Below are positions 23,441 through 37,999 of a stretch of DNA of 64,000 nt, in pieces (the first letter of the stretch is position 1; each line of letters opens with the position of its first letter). Origin of the DNA: Angiostrongylus vasorum (taxonomy: Eukaryota > Nematoda > Chromadorea > Rhabditida > Metastrongylidae); assembly GCA_018806985.1 (NCBI GenBank), contig JADANN010000464.1:343501-407500 (forward strand), written 5' to 3'. Position numbers and translations under genes: made by a program. The notes beneath the pieces were generated by a model. That model searched no databases and had not been told where the DNA came from. It was given only the letters and a program-made list of their open reading frames with translations.

Positions 23441-24624
23441 TGGAGAAGTGCGTATTCTGAGATTTTGGTACAGGAAGTTTTCTCCTACTTGAGTTTTCAG
23501 CTAGAAATACTTTTTTGCTGTCAGTGCCAATTCTTGCCGTGCATCTGCATTGCGGGACCCTGGAACGTTCCCAGCCACCAAAAAAATCACGGATCGACTC
23601 ATCATTTGCAAAAAATACTTCTCTTTTAAAGGTTTCTATTACAGATTTCTAACTCATCGGATGAATTCTGTCGAAATCTGTAGAGTGCGTAAGACAAAGC
23701 TTTGTTGGAAATGATCTACTTGCATTTTGCATGTTCGTCCACTTTCGATTTTTTCTTCGATGGAATGTGTAGGCGCACTCCACACGGGAAATTGAGTTCC
23801 CTCTGAATAAGGTCAGTTTTCTTAACCAGCTAAGAAGTAGCTGATATACTGCAGGGAATGAACCGTTACCAAGTTGACCGCTTTAATTTTTTTCATTGTT
23901 GAGATGAATGCTCCGATTAGAATTCTGTAAAATATTTAAGGTCATTACTCTTAAAGCACTGGAATGCCTGTATGCTTCTAGAAGAGATCAAAAACTATCA
24001 GGTTTTTCAAGCGTTAAATGTCTCAATAGGTTGCGATTTACATACCCTCATTGCATCTTCTTTTCGACCTCTTCCACTAAGCAGTAATCAGTCTCAACTA
24101 AGCTCTCCCGGCTTCAGTTCCTATGGTGCCTTCCTGGTATCTGGTGGTCTTAAATTTTCAAAACCTCTATGCAAAAAGGAAGAACTTGCTGGCTGTCATA
24201 TTCCTTTCGTTTATCATGTTTGTTTGAAAGTACTAGAAATTATTTGTGTGAAAAAAGCAACTGAATCATAGTTCTTTCTAGGTAAATCAACAAATCTACG
24301 CATTTGTTGTGTTAAAGGTTTATTCAGCAATTCGTTGAACATTTCATAGCCGATTAGTAGTACCCGTGAACTTCTTAAAAATGGAAATCGTTACTACTCG
24401 ACGGTAAATTTGTGTTTCTTTTATGGTATTTTATGTATTTTCTACTTTGTGCCTCATTCATGTGTAAAATAATGAGTTTCAGAAAAGTAGAAACGGCGAG
24501 TAACATGTTTTAAAACGTTGGCAATCGAGATGTGCTTATCGTCAAGATGTATTTTCTACGAAATTGTTTGAATTATCTTTATTTTTTTTGTTTTATTTGG
24601 TTCGCCTTGACTTCTACTGCGCGG
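23441..24624. other. Unassigned intergenic DNA
   Basis: An open minus frame continues to about 23870 with one TAG near 23652. I judge it unsupported. Nothing else seen. Confidence 0.3.
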
Positions 24625-24956
24625 AGGATCCCAGCACTTCTCACATTCGATTCGTTTCCTCACATCCATTATCCACGAAGATCTTCCAACTTTACGTGTG
24701 GCTTCGGTTGCTGCTTGAGGATTTTCATTTCACTTTAAGTATCGTAGAATGTCGGTCGAACAATTCTTCCTGGAGTCCTGAGGTAGCCGAGCTGTGCATT
24801 CCCACTTGGATTGGAGAGAATAATTTTTTTTCCCAGACAAGTCCGGTACCATTTCCCCGACCCCAGAGGGTTGAAAGGCTTGGTTGGCCTGGAGTGGAAT
24901 CGATCTAACACCATGTTCCTGATGACGGACATCACCACCACTGTGCTATCCGCCCC
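24625..24956 (-). mobile_element. SINE-B copy, complete
   Basis: Reversed 3' end 'gaggatcccagcacttctc' through 'gcttcggttgctgcttgagg', 'agtcctgaggtagccgagct' and 'cagacaagtccggtaccatt' to the head 'ccactgtgctatccgcccc'. About 332 bp. Confidence 0.8.
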
Positions 24957-25814
24957 TATTGTTGGAATTAAGACATTATAAAATGAAAAGGAAAACAAAA
25001 AAAACAATTAACACAAGAGAAATGTTGCTTCGTCAGTTAAAAAGTACAAAGTTAGTCATCTTATCATATTTGCTGTAATTTCTATAACACGTGTTTCTTT
25101 TTTCTTCACTCGTTCAGTCTAAAGACTTGTCTCAAAAGTTGCGCATGGATAAAAGTGGAGCCGCCTTTTTCTCCAATATTCCATGACATTGAATCGACGA
25201 TTGCGGCTAACTTTTGCTCCTGTTCTCACATCTTTACATTTTTGTGTGAATTTTCTATGCATAACTTTGTTTTTTGATCATTTTCATAGCAAAATGGTTA
25301 GCATGTTACAATCTCTTTTTATTCTCAATGTCTTTCCAAGTTTGTCCTGAACTGCTGTTTTTTCTCTCTTGTCATCATTACTTCTAATCTCGACGACAAT
25401 TTGCAACTTTTCGTTCCTTCTCTAGACACAGTCGTTACGAAAAATTTTAGCAAAGGATTGATCTCTTTCCTGCATCATTCGATTCTAAACAGTTCATACT
25501 TATACTGTTTCATCAGTGCTTATCACAAATGCTGATAATTTACCAGACTTGGAAAGAGACCTCCTAAAATCAATTCTTCTGCTCCGAAATCACCTCAAAC
25601 TTTGGAAATGCTCTACAGAAGAGACTTTTTTCCAAACTTTTTTGACTACTAAACGATTGTTGTAAGTTTACAATATTCTTTTGTCGCAATATATCTCATG
25701 ATGCTAATTCTGATAATGCTTCATGTCGTTCAGTTGTATGAAAGGAACACTAGTCTTCGATGATTTTTTTTCGTTATTATTGCATGACCCAACATTGCAT
25801 GTATCACATGTGCG
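24957..25814. other. Unassigned AT-rich DNA
   Basis: No supported feature. Confidence 0.4.
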
Positions 25815-25951
25815 GATCGCAGCACCTCTTGCGTTTTATTGATTTCCCGTAACCACTATCCACGAAGGTCTTCGAACTCTTTTGTCATTGGTTGGCTGCA
25901 GCTTGTTAACTTCCGCCTTTTTTATGAACATCGTCGAATAAAGATCGAGTC
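25815..25951 (-). mobile_element. SINE-B 3' half, split by RTE
   Basis: Reversed SINE-B 3' part ('gatcgcagcacctcttgcg', 'tccacgaaggtcttcg', 'ttatgaacatcgtcgaataa') that stops at the RTE insertion and resumes at 28575. The last 12 bp, aaagatcgagtc (25940-25951), are the target duplication. Confidence 0.85.
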
Positions 25952-28562
25952 CACGGATCTCCCTCATATGAGGGACTCCGATATCCGGTTAGTCGCGAGG
26001 CTACGTGGCGCGTCCCCAGGTGGCGGATAGGGGGTTAATCGAGGACCAAAAGCGACCTTTGCTTCCCTGAGACGCAAGTGGATCCAGGAGATGGACTCCC
26101 TGTTTCTGCTGAGCCGATTTGGCACATACTTTCTGTATTTAGGAAGCGTATTCATGCACGCGTGTGTGGGTGCGTTCTTGTTTATGCAGATTGCATTCTA
26201 CGAATTAAAATGAAATGAACAGAGTGAGCGGCTCTCTGAGTTTACCATGACGACCAAGACTATCCATGGTAACTCGCAATTCCAAAAGTCCCCCCTAAGC
26301 GCTGGACGTGGGAGTCTCCCAATGGAGAGTACCATAACGAAATAGACCACATCATAGTAAAGAGAAGGTTTTGCCTTACCGATGTCGCTGTTGTCCAAAA
26401 ATTCTACACGGGATCCGACCATCGCCTCCTTCGTGCAAGATTCTATTTCTCGCTGAAAAGAGAAATAGCCGCTAAATTGAAAAAAACAAAGTCCCAGAAC
26501 CACCATAAACTGGGACTTATTCAAATTCATTAATCGGCTATTGGGAAGATGCCGTTGTCGATAACATCGACGAGGGATACGGTCGGTTCATTCAACATCT
26601 TCACGTAGTGCTATGAAACCTCAGAGTTCGAAAGTCAACAAGAGACGTCTGTCTCCAGAAACAATCGAGCTGATACGCCAGCGTGGAATCGCACTGAGCT
26701 GCAGGCAATCGCGAACTAACATCCGGACTTGCAAAACAATGCGGACTGGCGATAAAAGAAGATCTTAAAGAGAAGAGCAGCAGTAGCCGTCGAACCTACA
26801 GAGGCTGGGAAAAGCATTGGCAAAGCCCACCGAAGCTTCCCAATTACAAGACCAAGACGATTACACTCCGACGACCAGACGGGACAGTTACAGCGTCCAG
26901 AAAGGCAATGGATAAAATTACTCACGAATACTACTCAGATCTCTTCGATAGCCACGTCCACCTTCCGTCATATGAAATAAAGGAGGATGGATATGCTGTA
27001 CCACCGATTCTCCTTCCGAAATCCGCCATGCCATTTCGTCACTGACAAGTCGGACAGCACCAGGTCCGGAGAGGATAAGATCAGAACACCCGAAGAACCT
27101 TCCCCCAATCCTCGTTAACACACTTGCTCGGCTCTTCACACGTTCTCTGTCTGAATGCAAGGGTCCCTACTCAGTGGTAGACCAGCAGGACCGTGTTATT
27201 GTTCAAGAAGGGTGACCTACACGATATCAGCAACTATCGCCGAATCTGCTTAATGTATGTCGTTTACAAACTCTTCACTCGAGTCATCCTAAACAGGATT
27301 GACAGAAGACTGAACGAAGGACAGCCATGTGAGGAAGCAGGGTTTCGAAAAGGGATTTAGTACGATGGACCACATCCACACGATAACAAGACTCATTGAA
27401 GTGTCGCGAGAGTACAAAAAGACCGCTCTGTCTCGCCTTCATCGATTTACAAAAGGCCTTTGATTCAGTCGAGATAGAAGTAGTCTTGGAAGCCCTGGAT
27501 AGTCAAAGAGTCCCTACTCAGTACATAAAGATTCTTCATAAGCTGTACAAAAACTTCACAGCCAGGACATCACCATTCTACAACGACATTATCATTCATC
27601 TCAAAAGAGGAGCTAGGCAAGACCATCTCGCCAAAATTGTTTACCGCCACACTTGAAAACGTCATACGAACATTAGAATGGGATAATATAGGAGTGAAAA
27701 GTCGATGGTCGGCAGTTACACCATCTTCGCTTTGCTGATGACGTTGTCCTTATAACACCATATTAGGCAAGCGGAACGTATGCTTGCCGACTTTGATAAA
27801 GCTGTGGAAAGATTAGCCTTTGAGTAAATCTCACAAAAACGATGTTCATGGGGGAACGGATTGGTTCTTAACCCCCCATTTACGCTCAACGGAACGAATA
27901 TCTCCGATTGCTGCAGTTATGTCTATCTAGGTCGTGAAATCAACATGTTGAACGACTTAGCTCCAGAGTTGAGCAGAAGGAAACGAGCGGTCTGGGGAGC
28001 TTTCAAAAGCATCAAGGATGTAGTGAAGAGGACAAAGAACACCCTAACTCCGTGCCCACCTTTTGGACTCAGCGGTACTTGCTTCATTAATGTATTCGTC
28101 AGAAACCTGGTCGCTGCGTAAACAGGATGAAAAATCACTCAGCGTTATCGAACGCGCAGTCGAAAGGACGATGCTAGGGAGTATCCCGTTTCACACAAGT
28201 AAGAGATGGGATCCCAGGTTCCGACCTGCATCAACGATCAAAAATCAAAGATGTCATTCTGCGCGTCAAACACTCGAGGATAAGATGGGCCAGACACGTA
28301 ATGCGTGTAAATGACTACCGATGGACAACAGCCGTTAGTGACTGGATTCCCTCAGGATGTTAAAAGCACTTCAGGAAGACCACCGACTGGATGGTCAGAG
28401 TTCTTCACGAAAAAGTCTAGAAGAAAGATATGATGCTCGACGACTCCCTAAAGCGAGTAGAACCCAATGGGCTATTCTTGCACGCGACAGGGAAAAATAG
28501 AAGATTTATTGTCGCCGATGGCGTCATTCGACGATCAACGGGACTACAGGTGATATGGGTGA
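25952..28562 (+). mobile_element. RTE-type LINE, internally deleted, dead
   Basis: Non-LTR retrotransposon of the RTE clade, which encodes an APE-like endonuclease and a reverse transcriptase in one ORF. The 5' end 'cggatctccctcatatgagg' equals that of the minus-strand copy, so it is not 5'-truncated. Most of the endonuclease region has been lost near 26210; the copy is about 665 bp shorter than the other one. RT sequence follows: motif A FIDLQKAFDS in the frame 27396-27656, and the catalytic box FADD (27731-27742), both intact but in different frames. Another fragment (27861-28121) carries the downstream NGTNISDCCSYVYLGREINM block. Several frameshifts and stops make it inactive. The 3' end has 'aggtgatatgggtga' repeats. 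It is flanked by the 12-bp duplication aaagatcgagtc (25940-25951, 28563-28574) and sits inside a SINE-B. Confidence 0.9.
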
Positions 28563-28574
28563 AAAGATCGAGTC

Positions 28575-28735
28575 GATTCTAGAGGAATCCTAGAATAACC
28601 GTGCTATGGTGTTCTCACGATAAGCGGTAGTGGGCTTGTCAGATACAGGTGTGGTGACAATTTCCTCACTTCGGAGGGTGAGGCTTGGTGCGCCCGGTGC
28701 GCGTTCGAAATCACTATTACTGCGTTGCCCGCTAT
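28575..28735 (-). mobile_element. SINE-B 5' half, split by RTE
   Basis: Resumes where 25951 stops: 'gattctagaggaatcctaga', 'taaccgtgctatggtgttct', 'ctcacttcggagggtgaggc', and head 'actgcgttgcccgctatc'. Confidence 0.8.
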
Positions 28736-29287
28736 CACTCAGCGTTTATAGGAAATGAGAATAGAATGAATAGCAAAATGATAGATTTTCAATAGTTGTA
28801 TTTCTTTTTCTGTTTATTTTTTATAGCAACGTATAACATATTTCGTTAGAAAAATGTATACGCAATATCTGTTTATCCATTGAGATTCGAAGAAGAAAGT
28901 CCGTGTAGTCCTCTTTCAGTGATTATTTGATAACTCATGATTGTAATATTATATTTCAAAGAATGCTTACACAACATGTTGATGGTTTTCTTTCGTTTCG
29001 TTTAGTCATTCTATCCAAGTAATTACTATGTCATTCATTCCTTTTTCTGGTAGACATCAATCACAAACACTATCATATCACGCATTCAGTTCTCTATTAT
29101 TTCTTTACACTGACAGTTGAGAAAGAATTCGTGTTTTGATGAAATTTTTTTCGGGAGGGAAAATTGCATGGCCATTACTTGGGGACACTTCTACTGAATT
29201 TTAGAACCTTAGAGCTTTTATTGATGTATTTTCAACGATGAGAAGAACTAAAAAAGTTTCGTTTATGATCGATATGGAAAGAAAACG
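28736..29287. other. Unassigned AT-rich DNA
   Basis: No supported feature. Confidence 0.4.
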
Positions 29288-29295
29288 TGTGTATG

Positions 29296-29334
<39 letters not shown>

Positions 29335-29427
29335 ATGTATGTATGTATGTATGTATGTATGTATGTATGTATGTATGTGTTTGTGTGTGGTGTGTGTGTG
29401 GTGTGTGTGTGTGTGTGTGTGTGTGTG
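29288..29427. repeat. (GT)n-(GTAT)n-(GT)n microsatellite
   Basis: GT repeats flank about 15 GTAT units. It lies about 500 bp before the giant GT array. Confidence 0.95.
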
Positions 29428-29861
29428 GATTTCCAACCTACTATCCTACTGCGAGATCTTTGAGTTGAGTTGTTGGAGCAAATTTATGCGCACTGTATCA
29501 CCGCACTATAATTATTTGGTTCAAGTTTGTGTTTAACTGCCCACGATCAATAAATCGATAGTGTTTTGTTGTGTGAAATGAGTGTGACGTTGATGATCTT
29601 TGATATCGGAGGTCTTCAATACGTACGTGCACATGTGACAGGCAGCGAGTTATTTTTCCCACTCCTGCAATCAGTGTAATAAAAGGTGGAATTCATCAAC
29701 AACCTGTGAAAATTCGATAACTAAACTTTTTGTCTACAGTTTTTGTTTTCCGGATTCTTAGTTTAGTTGTTATAGCACACCATTTTGTGCCTTTTTCCCG
29801 TGAGCATCCACTTGGATTTCGCATCCAACAACGCTACGCTTTTTTTTCTATAACGTGGGTA

Positions 29862-31541
<1,680 letters not shown>

Positions 31542-32571
31542 TTGATTTTGTTATGGTTGAACAAAATTCTTTTTTTTGGGTCCGTTGGCGATGGTGATGA
31601 CTACAGTTATATCTTAAACCGATTTCATAGACGGCTGACTTCTTTTTTCATTTTTTTCCCCCGAAATCGACAATATAATTTTTTCGTACTCTGTGTATGT
31701 CAGGGGTACGATTTAAAACTTATTATTTCCACTTAAAAAATTTACACTTAGCATTTTTTTCTCCTAAATTCTCAGTGGCCAATGAGAACAAGTAACACCC
31801 TGTTCAGAATTGAATAGAATTTCCAAAACATCGCAAAAAATTCTCTTTGTTGAAAATTAGTTTTCCTTTCGTAATTTAATGACGTCGTCTTAATATAATA
31901 GCTGTGATATTATAAGACATCTGATCAATTTCTTCTATTCTGTTTTGGACCTTTTCAAAGACGATGACTTCATCTGTCAAATAACAGTCTCTGTTTCAAA
32001 GTCGAAGGATGATTGTGCTCCTTAGTTTTGTTCGTTCTAATGCTTTTTCTTTTTAATTTATGAATCAGCAGTAACAGGAAACTGTAAAAATATCTGAGTC
32101 ATCAGTTTTCATCAGCTGCTATTCATCTTTTAAGTGATTTAAAACTCTCAACCATCTCTGCTAATGCATGCATGGCGGAATGAATCACATATGACTCATA
32201 CCTCACGGGGCGAAAACAGGCGTCGACGCGAATTTGTTGAATGCAGAACACTGTAGTGTTTTACTGTAGTTTAATGGTCTATAGCGTAACTCTCAGTGTT
32301 TTGTGTGCGATTCCCAATGGTTCTTCTCAGTAATGGTGTCTCTGCAATGACGCTATCGTTGTGATTCCTGTTGAATTAGTTCGGTTTATCTAAAGTGGCG
32401 GCTAACAATCCGAAATCCTCTCATTATGTCCATATCTAGGGAGGAAGACCCGAACGATTACACACATACACATTCATATGTCACATAAACGTGCATAACA
32501 CATACCCATATATAGATACAAATACTTAAACTTTCCGTGATATTTTTTGTGCTACATGACCTTAGCGAAAG
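31542..32571. other. Unassigned AT-rich DNA
   Basis: No supported feature on either strand. Confidence 0.4.
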
Positions 32572-32855
32572 GTGCGTGTGGCGCAGTGGTCGGAGGCTCC
32601 CTGCAATACACACTTGGGATCGATCCCCGTGCCCATGACTCATAAAGCCTTCCATCCCTCTGGGATCGGAAAATTGGTACCACATTTGTCTGGGAGGATA
32701 GCAGCACTGGCTTGGTACAACGGTGGGCCACCGCTAGTCATTGTATAGGGCAGATATGTATCCAATCACCTCCGACGATCTTAATGAATTCGAACGCATG
32801 GCTCACCTTCAGGGATTGATCAACGCCGAGAGCTTTATCCTGTATCCTATATAAG
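32572..32855 (+). mobile_element. SINE-A copy, complete
   Basis: A box TGGCGCAGTGG at 32579-32589 and B box GGATCGATCC at 32617-32626 with tRNA-like spacing. The body has 'tttgtctgggaggatagcag', and the 3' end 'gagctttatcctgtatcct' shows the TATCC tail repeats. This is a good type copy. Confidence 0.85.
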
Positions 32856-33294
32856 CTAAGTGACTTCTAACAACCGGTCTCTACGTACACATGCACATAA
32901 TTGGCGTTTCCTCCACATATCCTAGCATTAGACTTCACCATGATGCATCGATCGTTTCTGCTGCATCGATGGATAGATATGAAGACGTTTACTCGAACCA
33001 CCTCATCACGTCCCATGAACACTGCTCATTACCATCTCTCTCTGTTTCTTCAGGAACAGTTTACTATTATGACGACACCAGTTTGAGGATGGGTCATCAA
33101 TTCGTTTATTGGTCTGAGGTCATCTGCCTCTCACTCTGACTTGATTCCTTTCTCCTCCACATCAAAACAGTCGCCATAACAGTCTACCACAACTTTGCCG
33201 TTCTAATTTTCACTATAGCAAATCCATCCCTGATTCAACGAAGCCATACAAACTTTTTGAAAGATTAGCACCTATTTTCCGTTTTATATGACTC

Positions 33295-33440
33295 AGCATC
33301 ACATGCTGTGCAGATCCCAGAACTTTCATTCCTTTCTTGCCGCGAATTCGTCATCCATGAAGCTCTTCGGATTTGTTTAAGGATTCGGAACATCACGGCT
33401 TCATCTTCTTCTTGCAATTCACTAAATAAGATTTTCTTCG
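33295..33440 (-). mobile_element. SINE-B 3' fragment
   Basis: 'cagatcccagaactttcatt', 'cgtcatccatgaagctcttc' and 'gatttgtttaaggattcgg' match the reversed SINE-B 3' end. The remaining DNA between 32856 and 34826 holds nothing I can support. Confidence 0.5.
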
Positions 33441-34826
33441 TTCTTCTAACTGTCATGAAAAACCTTGTTTCCTTCCTTTTCTTCGCCCTTGATTTAAATT
33501 TCTGGCCTCATCACCTGCAAATCGCTGCAATCTTTCTGTTTCTCCTTTTGGTTCTGCTTAAAATTATTTCCTTTAAGAGCACCTTATTATCCATATTTTT
33601 CTGAAAACATGTGTTATCCTCTTGTTTTGTCGCAACTCTTCTTAATATATTGTCCCGTTCATGTATGAGGAGATACAGTTGTAAATTATCCCTTTTTTAA
33701 TCCACATTTATAATGTATTCCATTGAGATTATGCTAAGTACAATTCGCGTTTATGAGGAATTGTATGAGAAATGTAGAAAAAGATTTTCAAGCGCTTTCT
33801 TTTGCTATGAAATCTGATCATTGTCACGTTTTAGATAATCTAGAAAGAAATCGTTGCTATTCCTGTTAATGGCAATTTCTGTCAATTAAGTGGTTCGAGT
33901 ATTCAGAATAATGCTCGAATATTCGACTATTGATCGAGTTGTTCGACATTCGAACATCTCTGACTCCTTTAGTCGAATTCTGTGTTATGTAAAGCAGTAA
34001 TGAATCAGTTGCGGCGTAGTCCGAACAGTTAGTCAGATAAACCATCCGCCATTTTGTTGCGCTGATTGGAAAATCCGAGAAAATCCGGATTTTGTGAGGA
34101 AAAAAATTGCAGTAGTTTATAATTGCCGTATAAGAAGAGTTAACAGATCATAGTACTGTAACATTACTTGCCTATTTAACCGTACATTATCGATAGTATC
34201 GTCATTTGTGTCGCTTTCGTTGTTGGCTCGTTGTTGAAAGTAGGTTTCTTCTTCGTTACCATAACTTTCGTTCATATTCCTTTTGCAATACTACAAATTC
34301 ATTCGGCTTAAAGTCCTCTGTTGAAGTATCGTTCCTTAGCCATTTTTTTACTACTAACTGTTTAAATGCCATCAAATTAGTTTTTGCTCTATAACTAAAC
34401 AACAGTCAATACTGCCACGTGCGGATTTTTTGTAACACTTTTACACATCATATGCAAACACATTTTCATCCTTCCTTAAAATCCATAATGTTTCTTTGCT
34501 CTTCCACCAAATATCGAATTATCGATTTCTGACGTACATCATCGATTTGTTCGACGATTCAGTTCATCGTTCGATTTCGAATAGAAAAAATCCTCGCCAA
34601 TTTTTATTTCCGGAACCTGATCAATTTATGCACATCGATTGGGATTAGCACGACAAGTAGTATTATTACTGTATTCTCATGACAGTGAAATTGCGCGTCC
34701 CATAATTCGCGAACCGATCGAAGAGCAGTCCACTTATAGATTTGTGTAGGAACTCATCCATTTTCATAACAAATCAATAGAGATGCCTAGATGAGATGAA
34801 TGAAATAAAGAAGTAATATATAAATG

Positions 34827-35105
34827 ATAAAAAGGATAAGGCTTTCGGCGTTGATCAATCCCTGAAGGATGCGCCGTGCGTTCGACTTCATTAATCTTCG
34901 TTGGAGGTGACTGAATGCATATCTGGCCTCTACACTGACTCGCGGCGACTAGCGATGTATCGAGCAAGTGTTGCTATCCTTCCAAACAAGTTTGCTACCA
35001 ATTTGCCGACCCCGGAGGGATGGAGGGCTCGGTGGGCCATGGGCGCAGGGTTCGATTCCACGTGTGTGTTGTCGGGCTTCTCCGAACACGGTGACACTTG
35101 TGCCC
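34827..35105 (-). mobile_element. SINE-A copy, complete
   Basis: Tail 'aaaaaggataaggctttcgg' at the left; reversed B box 'cagggttcgattccac' near 35047; head end 'cggtgacacttgtgccc'. Confidence 0.75.
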
Positions 35106-35194
35106 AATTAATACATAACGTAGTCGAAATCACAATCTCTAAGTTTTTTATCTACTGCTTGCTATTCTTCATGACAGAATATTATCTGAAATAC

Positions 35195-35560
35195 AACCAC
35201 AATATTGATGAGATATTTGCAGAACTGGGAACCCCAGGGCAGCTTTGAACCCGCGATTGCTCTTTCCGGGGTCTCACGTCTTACGCATGGCACGACTAAG
35301 GCCCTCGCTTCGTCTTTCTGTCGGCTACTTTTTGCCCTAACAGTGCCATCAGCAATGGGAATGATCTGGAGAACACAAATCGGCATTGAACCCATTTAAG
35401 CCGATGTTAAGCTGACAATCACGAGGACCCACATCGGAAGAAGGAGCAACGGTAGACAATCGACTTTGATCAACGCGGTTCTGGACTGGAGAAGGCGAAG
35501 ACGCTGAAACGTTAGTCGAATAAAGTTTTTTTTTATCAACCTCGTGTTAGCTTATAAATA
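35195..35560. repeat. Composite of element D (left) and E (right end)
   Basis: 35195-35405 matches D ('caatattgatgagatatttg', 'acccgcgattgctctttccg'). 35500-35550 matches the E right end ('gacgctgaaacgttagtcga', 'atcaacctcgtgttagctta'). It may be one element joining both modules or an insertion of one into the other. Confidence 0.45.
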
Positions 35561-35649
35561 AAGGAATACCTAACAGTGACGGAGTCAATTATTCAGCGAT
35601 TAGAAAAGATCTGATAAAAGAGAGCAACTATGGAAGGAATGCTAGTTTT

Positions 35650-35815
35650 GCTATTTTAACTTTTTATTTGCTGCCTACCACAGTTTTTCACGGTAGGGTA
35701 TGATGTGAAATATAACCACAACGATGCTGAGATATTCGTAAAAATTTGTACCCGGGCCAGATCGAACCACGATTACCCTTTTCGGTGGTTATCCTGTTTG
35801 ACATCTTGGTAGTTT
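35650..35815. repeat. Foldback element D, left half
   Basis: 'ttaactttttatttgctgcc', 'ggtatgatgtgaaatataac', 'gatgctgagatattcg' and 'ccacgattacccttttcgg' in D order. The right arm is missing. Confidence 0.5.
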
Positions 35816-37444
35816 TGTTGTTTTAGCATTTTATTTAATGCTTTATATCATTTCACATGAAGAAGTAAAACGTATTGCCGTTCCAATAGGAACTTGGTTA
35901 ACCTTTAATGAAAATGTAATCATGCGTGTGTAGAGAATCATCTAGCCGTAGTTCATTCGACCGCCACTTTGTAAAGGTTTTATTGTGGTTTTCATCTGAT
36001 TTTTCTCCTCAGCCCTCAGATGAAGTCAACAGTGTGAAACCATGTATTCTTTCTCTCTTCCTTTCGATTTTTCGTACCAGTGTTCTTTTTTACCTAATCA
36101 AGTTCGAGCGGAGTTCGATTTTCCAACGTTTGTTCTTACCCTTTATCGACGTGGAGGTGGATTTGATTAGTGCCAGACCTCGCCAACGTCAACTTTCTCT
36201 ACCTATTGACATTGTTGAGTATTCCATTCAACGACACTGAGTGAACGAGATCTCTACAAAGTGGACGATTTGTTTGTTTGACATCTGATCTGCTTCATTC
36301 ATCATGGAATGGTCGCTACACGTTTTTAGAATTTTTTGCGTTTATCAACCAACCGACTTTGGCTCACTATTCGACCGAATATATCGATTATTCGAATTTC
36401 TTCGGAAAGGTTTAGATTATTTCCTTAGAAACGCCGTTCTAATTCCACAGCTTTCTCTATAGTAACAAAGTCTCGCTGTCTTCGAACTCTTCATCCTTAA
36501 CTAAGATGTTCAGTATTTTTTATTTTCTCTCTTGGGTCTTTAGCCACTAACAACTACCTCCTACCTTTCCGCATGGAGAATTGGTTCTGTACAAGATAGA
36601 GTTCAAGAAGATGAGCTTAAATCCGTAAGCAGCTGAATTTCCTGCATAGGCAGAGGTTAATTTTTGATTGGGCTGTTTTTTCTTGCTCTTTAAAAAATGT
36701 TTATATTTTTATCTCAATACAGGTTGAAGTCAAAGATTTATTCCGAGGAATTTCTAATGTCCGAATTCTCTCATATACGAAAAAGCATTCTAACGGTTTC
36801 TTAGTGGGAAGTCGACATTTCTAGAGGAATGGAACCGATGAGCTCGTTTTCAGTGAAAGCTCCAGCTGCTTGGCTTGCCAGAATTAATCAGCCGCCTTGG
36901 GGGTTTGGTTGTAGTAAGTCATAATTACGAAGTAGTTTCTTTCGTGCAGTGCTTTCTTGCGTGATGCATTACTTTGATACAAATGAAACAAACACTCGAC
37001 AATATCTAAGCGACTTCGACAAAGTTATCCTCAGTTATTAAACACTGCCAGAGCATAGGGTTTACATCCAACTGGCAAGTCAGTGTTGAAAATGTCAAAC
37101 CTTTTCTCAGCTTAGGTACCTAGAAGCATGTCAGGCCACGATGAGGGATAGACATTTGACATCATTAGAGAGATATGGATCAAGGACATATATTTATTTT
37201 TTTGTTGACTTCTATTAACCATCTTATTTGTTGTCCAAGTGAGAAAAAACGTTCTTGTTGCTAAGGACATTGTCATCATTCATAGCAGAGGTAGAGTGTG
37301 ATTAATGGGGTAGGCAATAGATTTAGAAATTTAAGACACAATATTTGTGTCTGTACATCAGTTTGTCGTTAATTTATTTATATAACCTCAGGTCATGATT
37401 TATGGTGATGGCAGCACTTCTTTTATTCACTCTATTTTCTTGCA
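35816..37444. other. Unassigned AT-rich DNA
   Basis: A 104-codon + frame at 35926-36240 lacks any family signature. Nothing else seen. Confidence 0.35.
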
Positions 37445-37703
37445 TACGCCTAACACACACGTGGAATAGATCCACGCGCCCGTGGCTCACCAAGCCTTCT
37501 ATCCCTCTGGGCTCGGCAAATTGCTACCAGACTTGTCTGGGAGGAAAACAGTACTTGCTCGATACATCGGTGGGCACCGCGAGTCATTGTAAAGGCCAGA
37601 TATGCATTCAATCACCTCCAAACAATGCTTAATAAAGTCGAATGCATGGCGTATCCCTCAAGGATCGACCAACGCCGAGAGCTTTTTATCCTTCATCCTT
37701 TAC
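37445..37703 (+). mobile_element. SINE-A copy, 5'-truncated
   Basis: Begins at the B box ('gtggaatagatccacg') and lacks the A box. Intact body and tail ('gagctttttatccttcatcc'). Loss of the 5' end fits incomplete reverse transcription. Confidence 0.75.
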
Positions 37704-37999
37704 GTCACCCACGAAGGTCTTCAAAATTCCAGCTGAGTTCGCATGCCAGATGAACACTGTCTTTATAGTGATTAGCTCCAAGGAATGCAATTCTTCCAGT
37801 TAGTTGTCGGAACCGATTGATCGGTAGCTCGAAATGAGATGGTTGACTTCGTACGATTTTACCACACGGGACTTTCTGTTTCGTTACCACAGAAAAAGAA
37901 GTGTATGAGGTGACTGCTATGATGTATTTCACAGAAAGTGCGAGGACAATGTGTGAAAGCATGAAGAATAATCGATGTTTATGGAGAATGTTATTTACG

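Noticed and set aside
23235..23870. Open minus-strand frame with a good gtagga donor, looking like a real exon
   Set aside because: The part below 23440 aligns in order with reversed SINE-B copies, so the open frame is a by-product of a decayed repeat. This also lowered my trust in similar frames.
27396..28314. Separate small genes from RT-like ORFs
   Set aside because: They are pieces of one frame-shifted RTE element (25952-28562), not independent genes.
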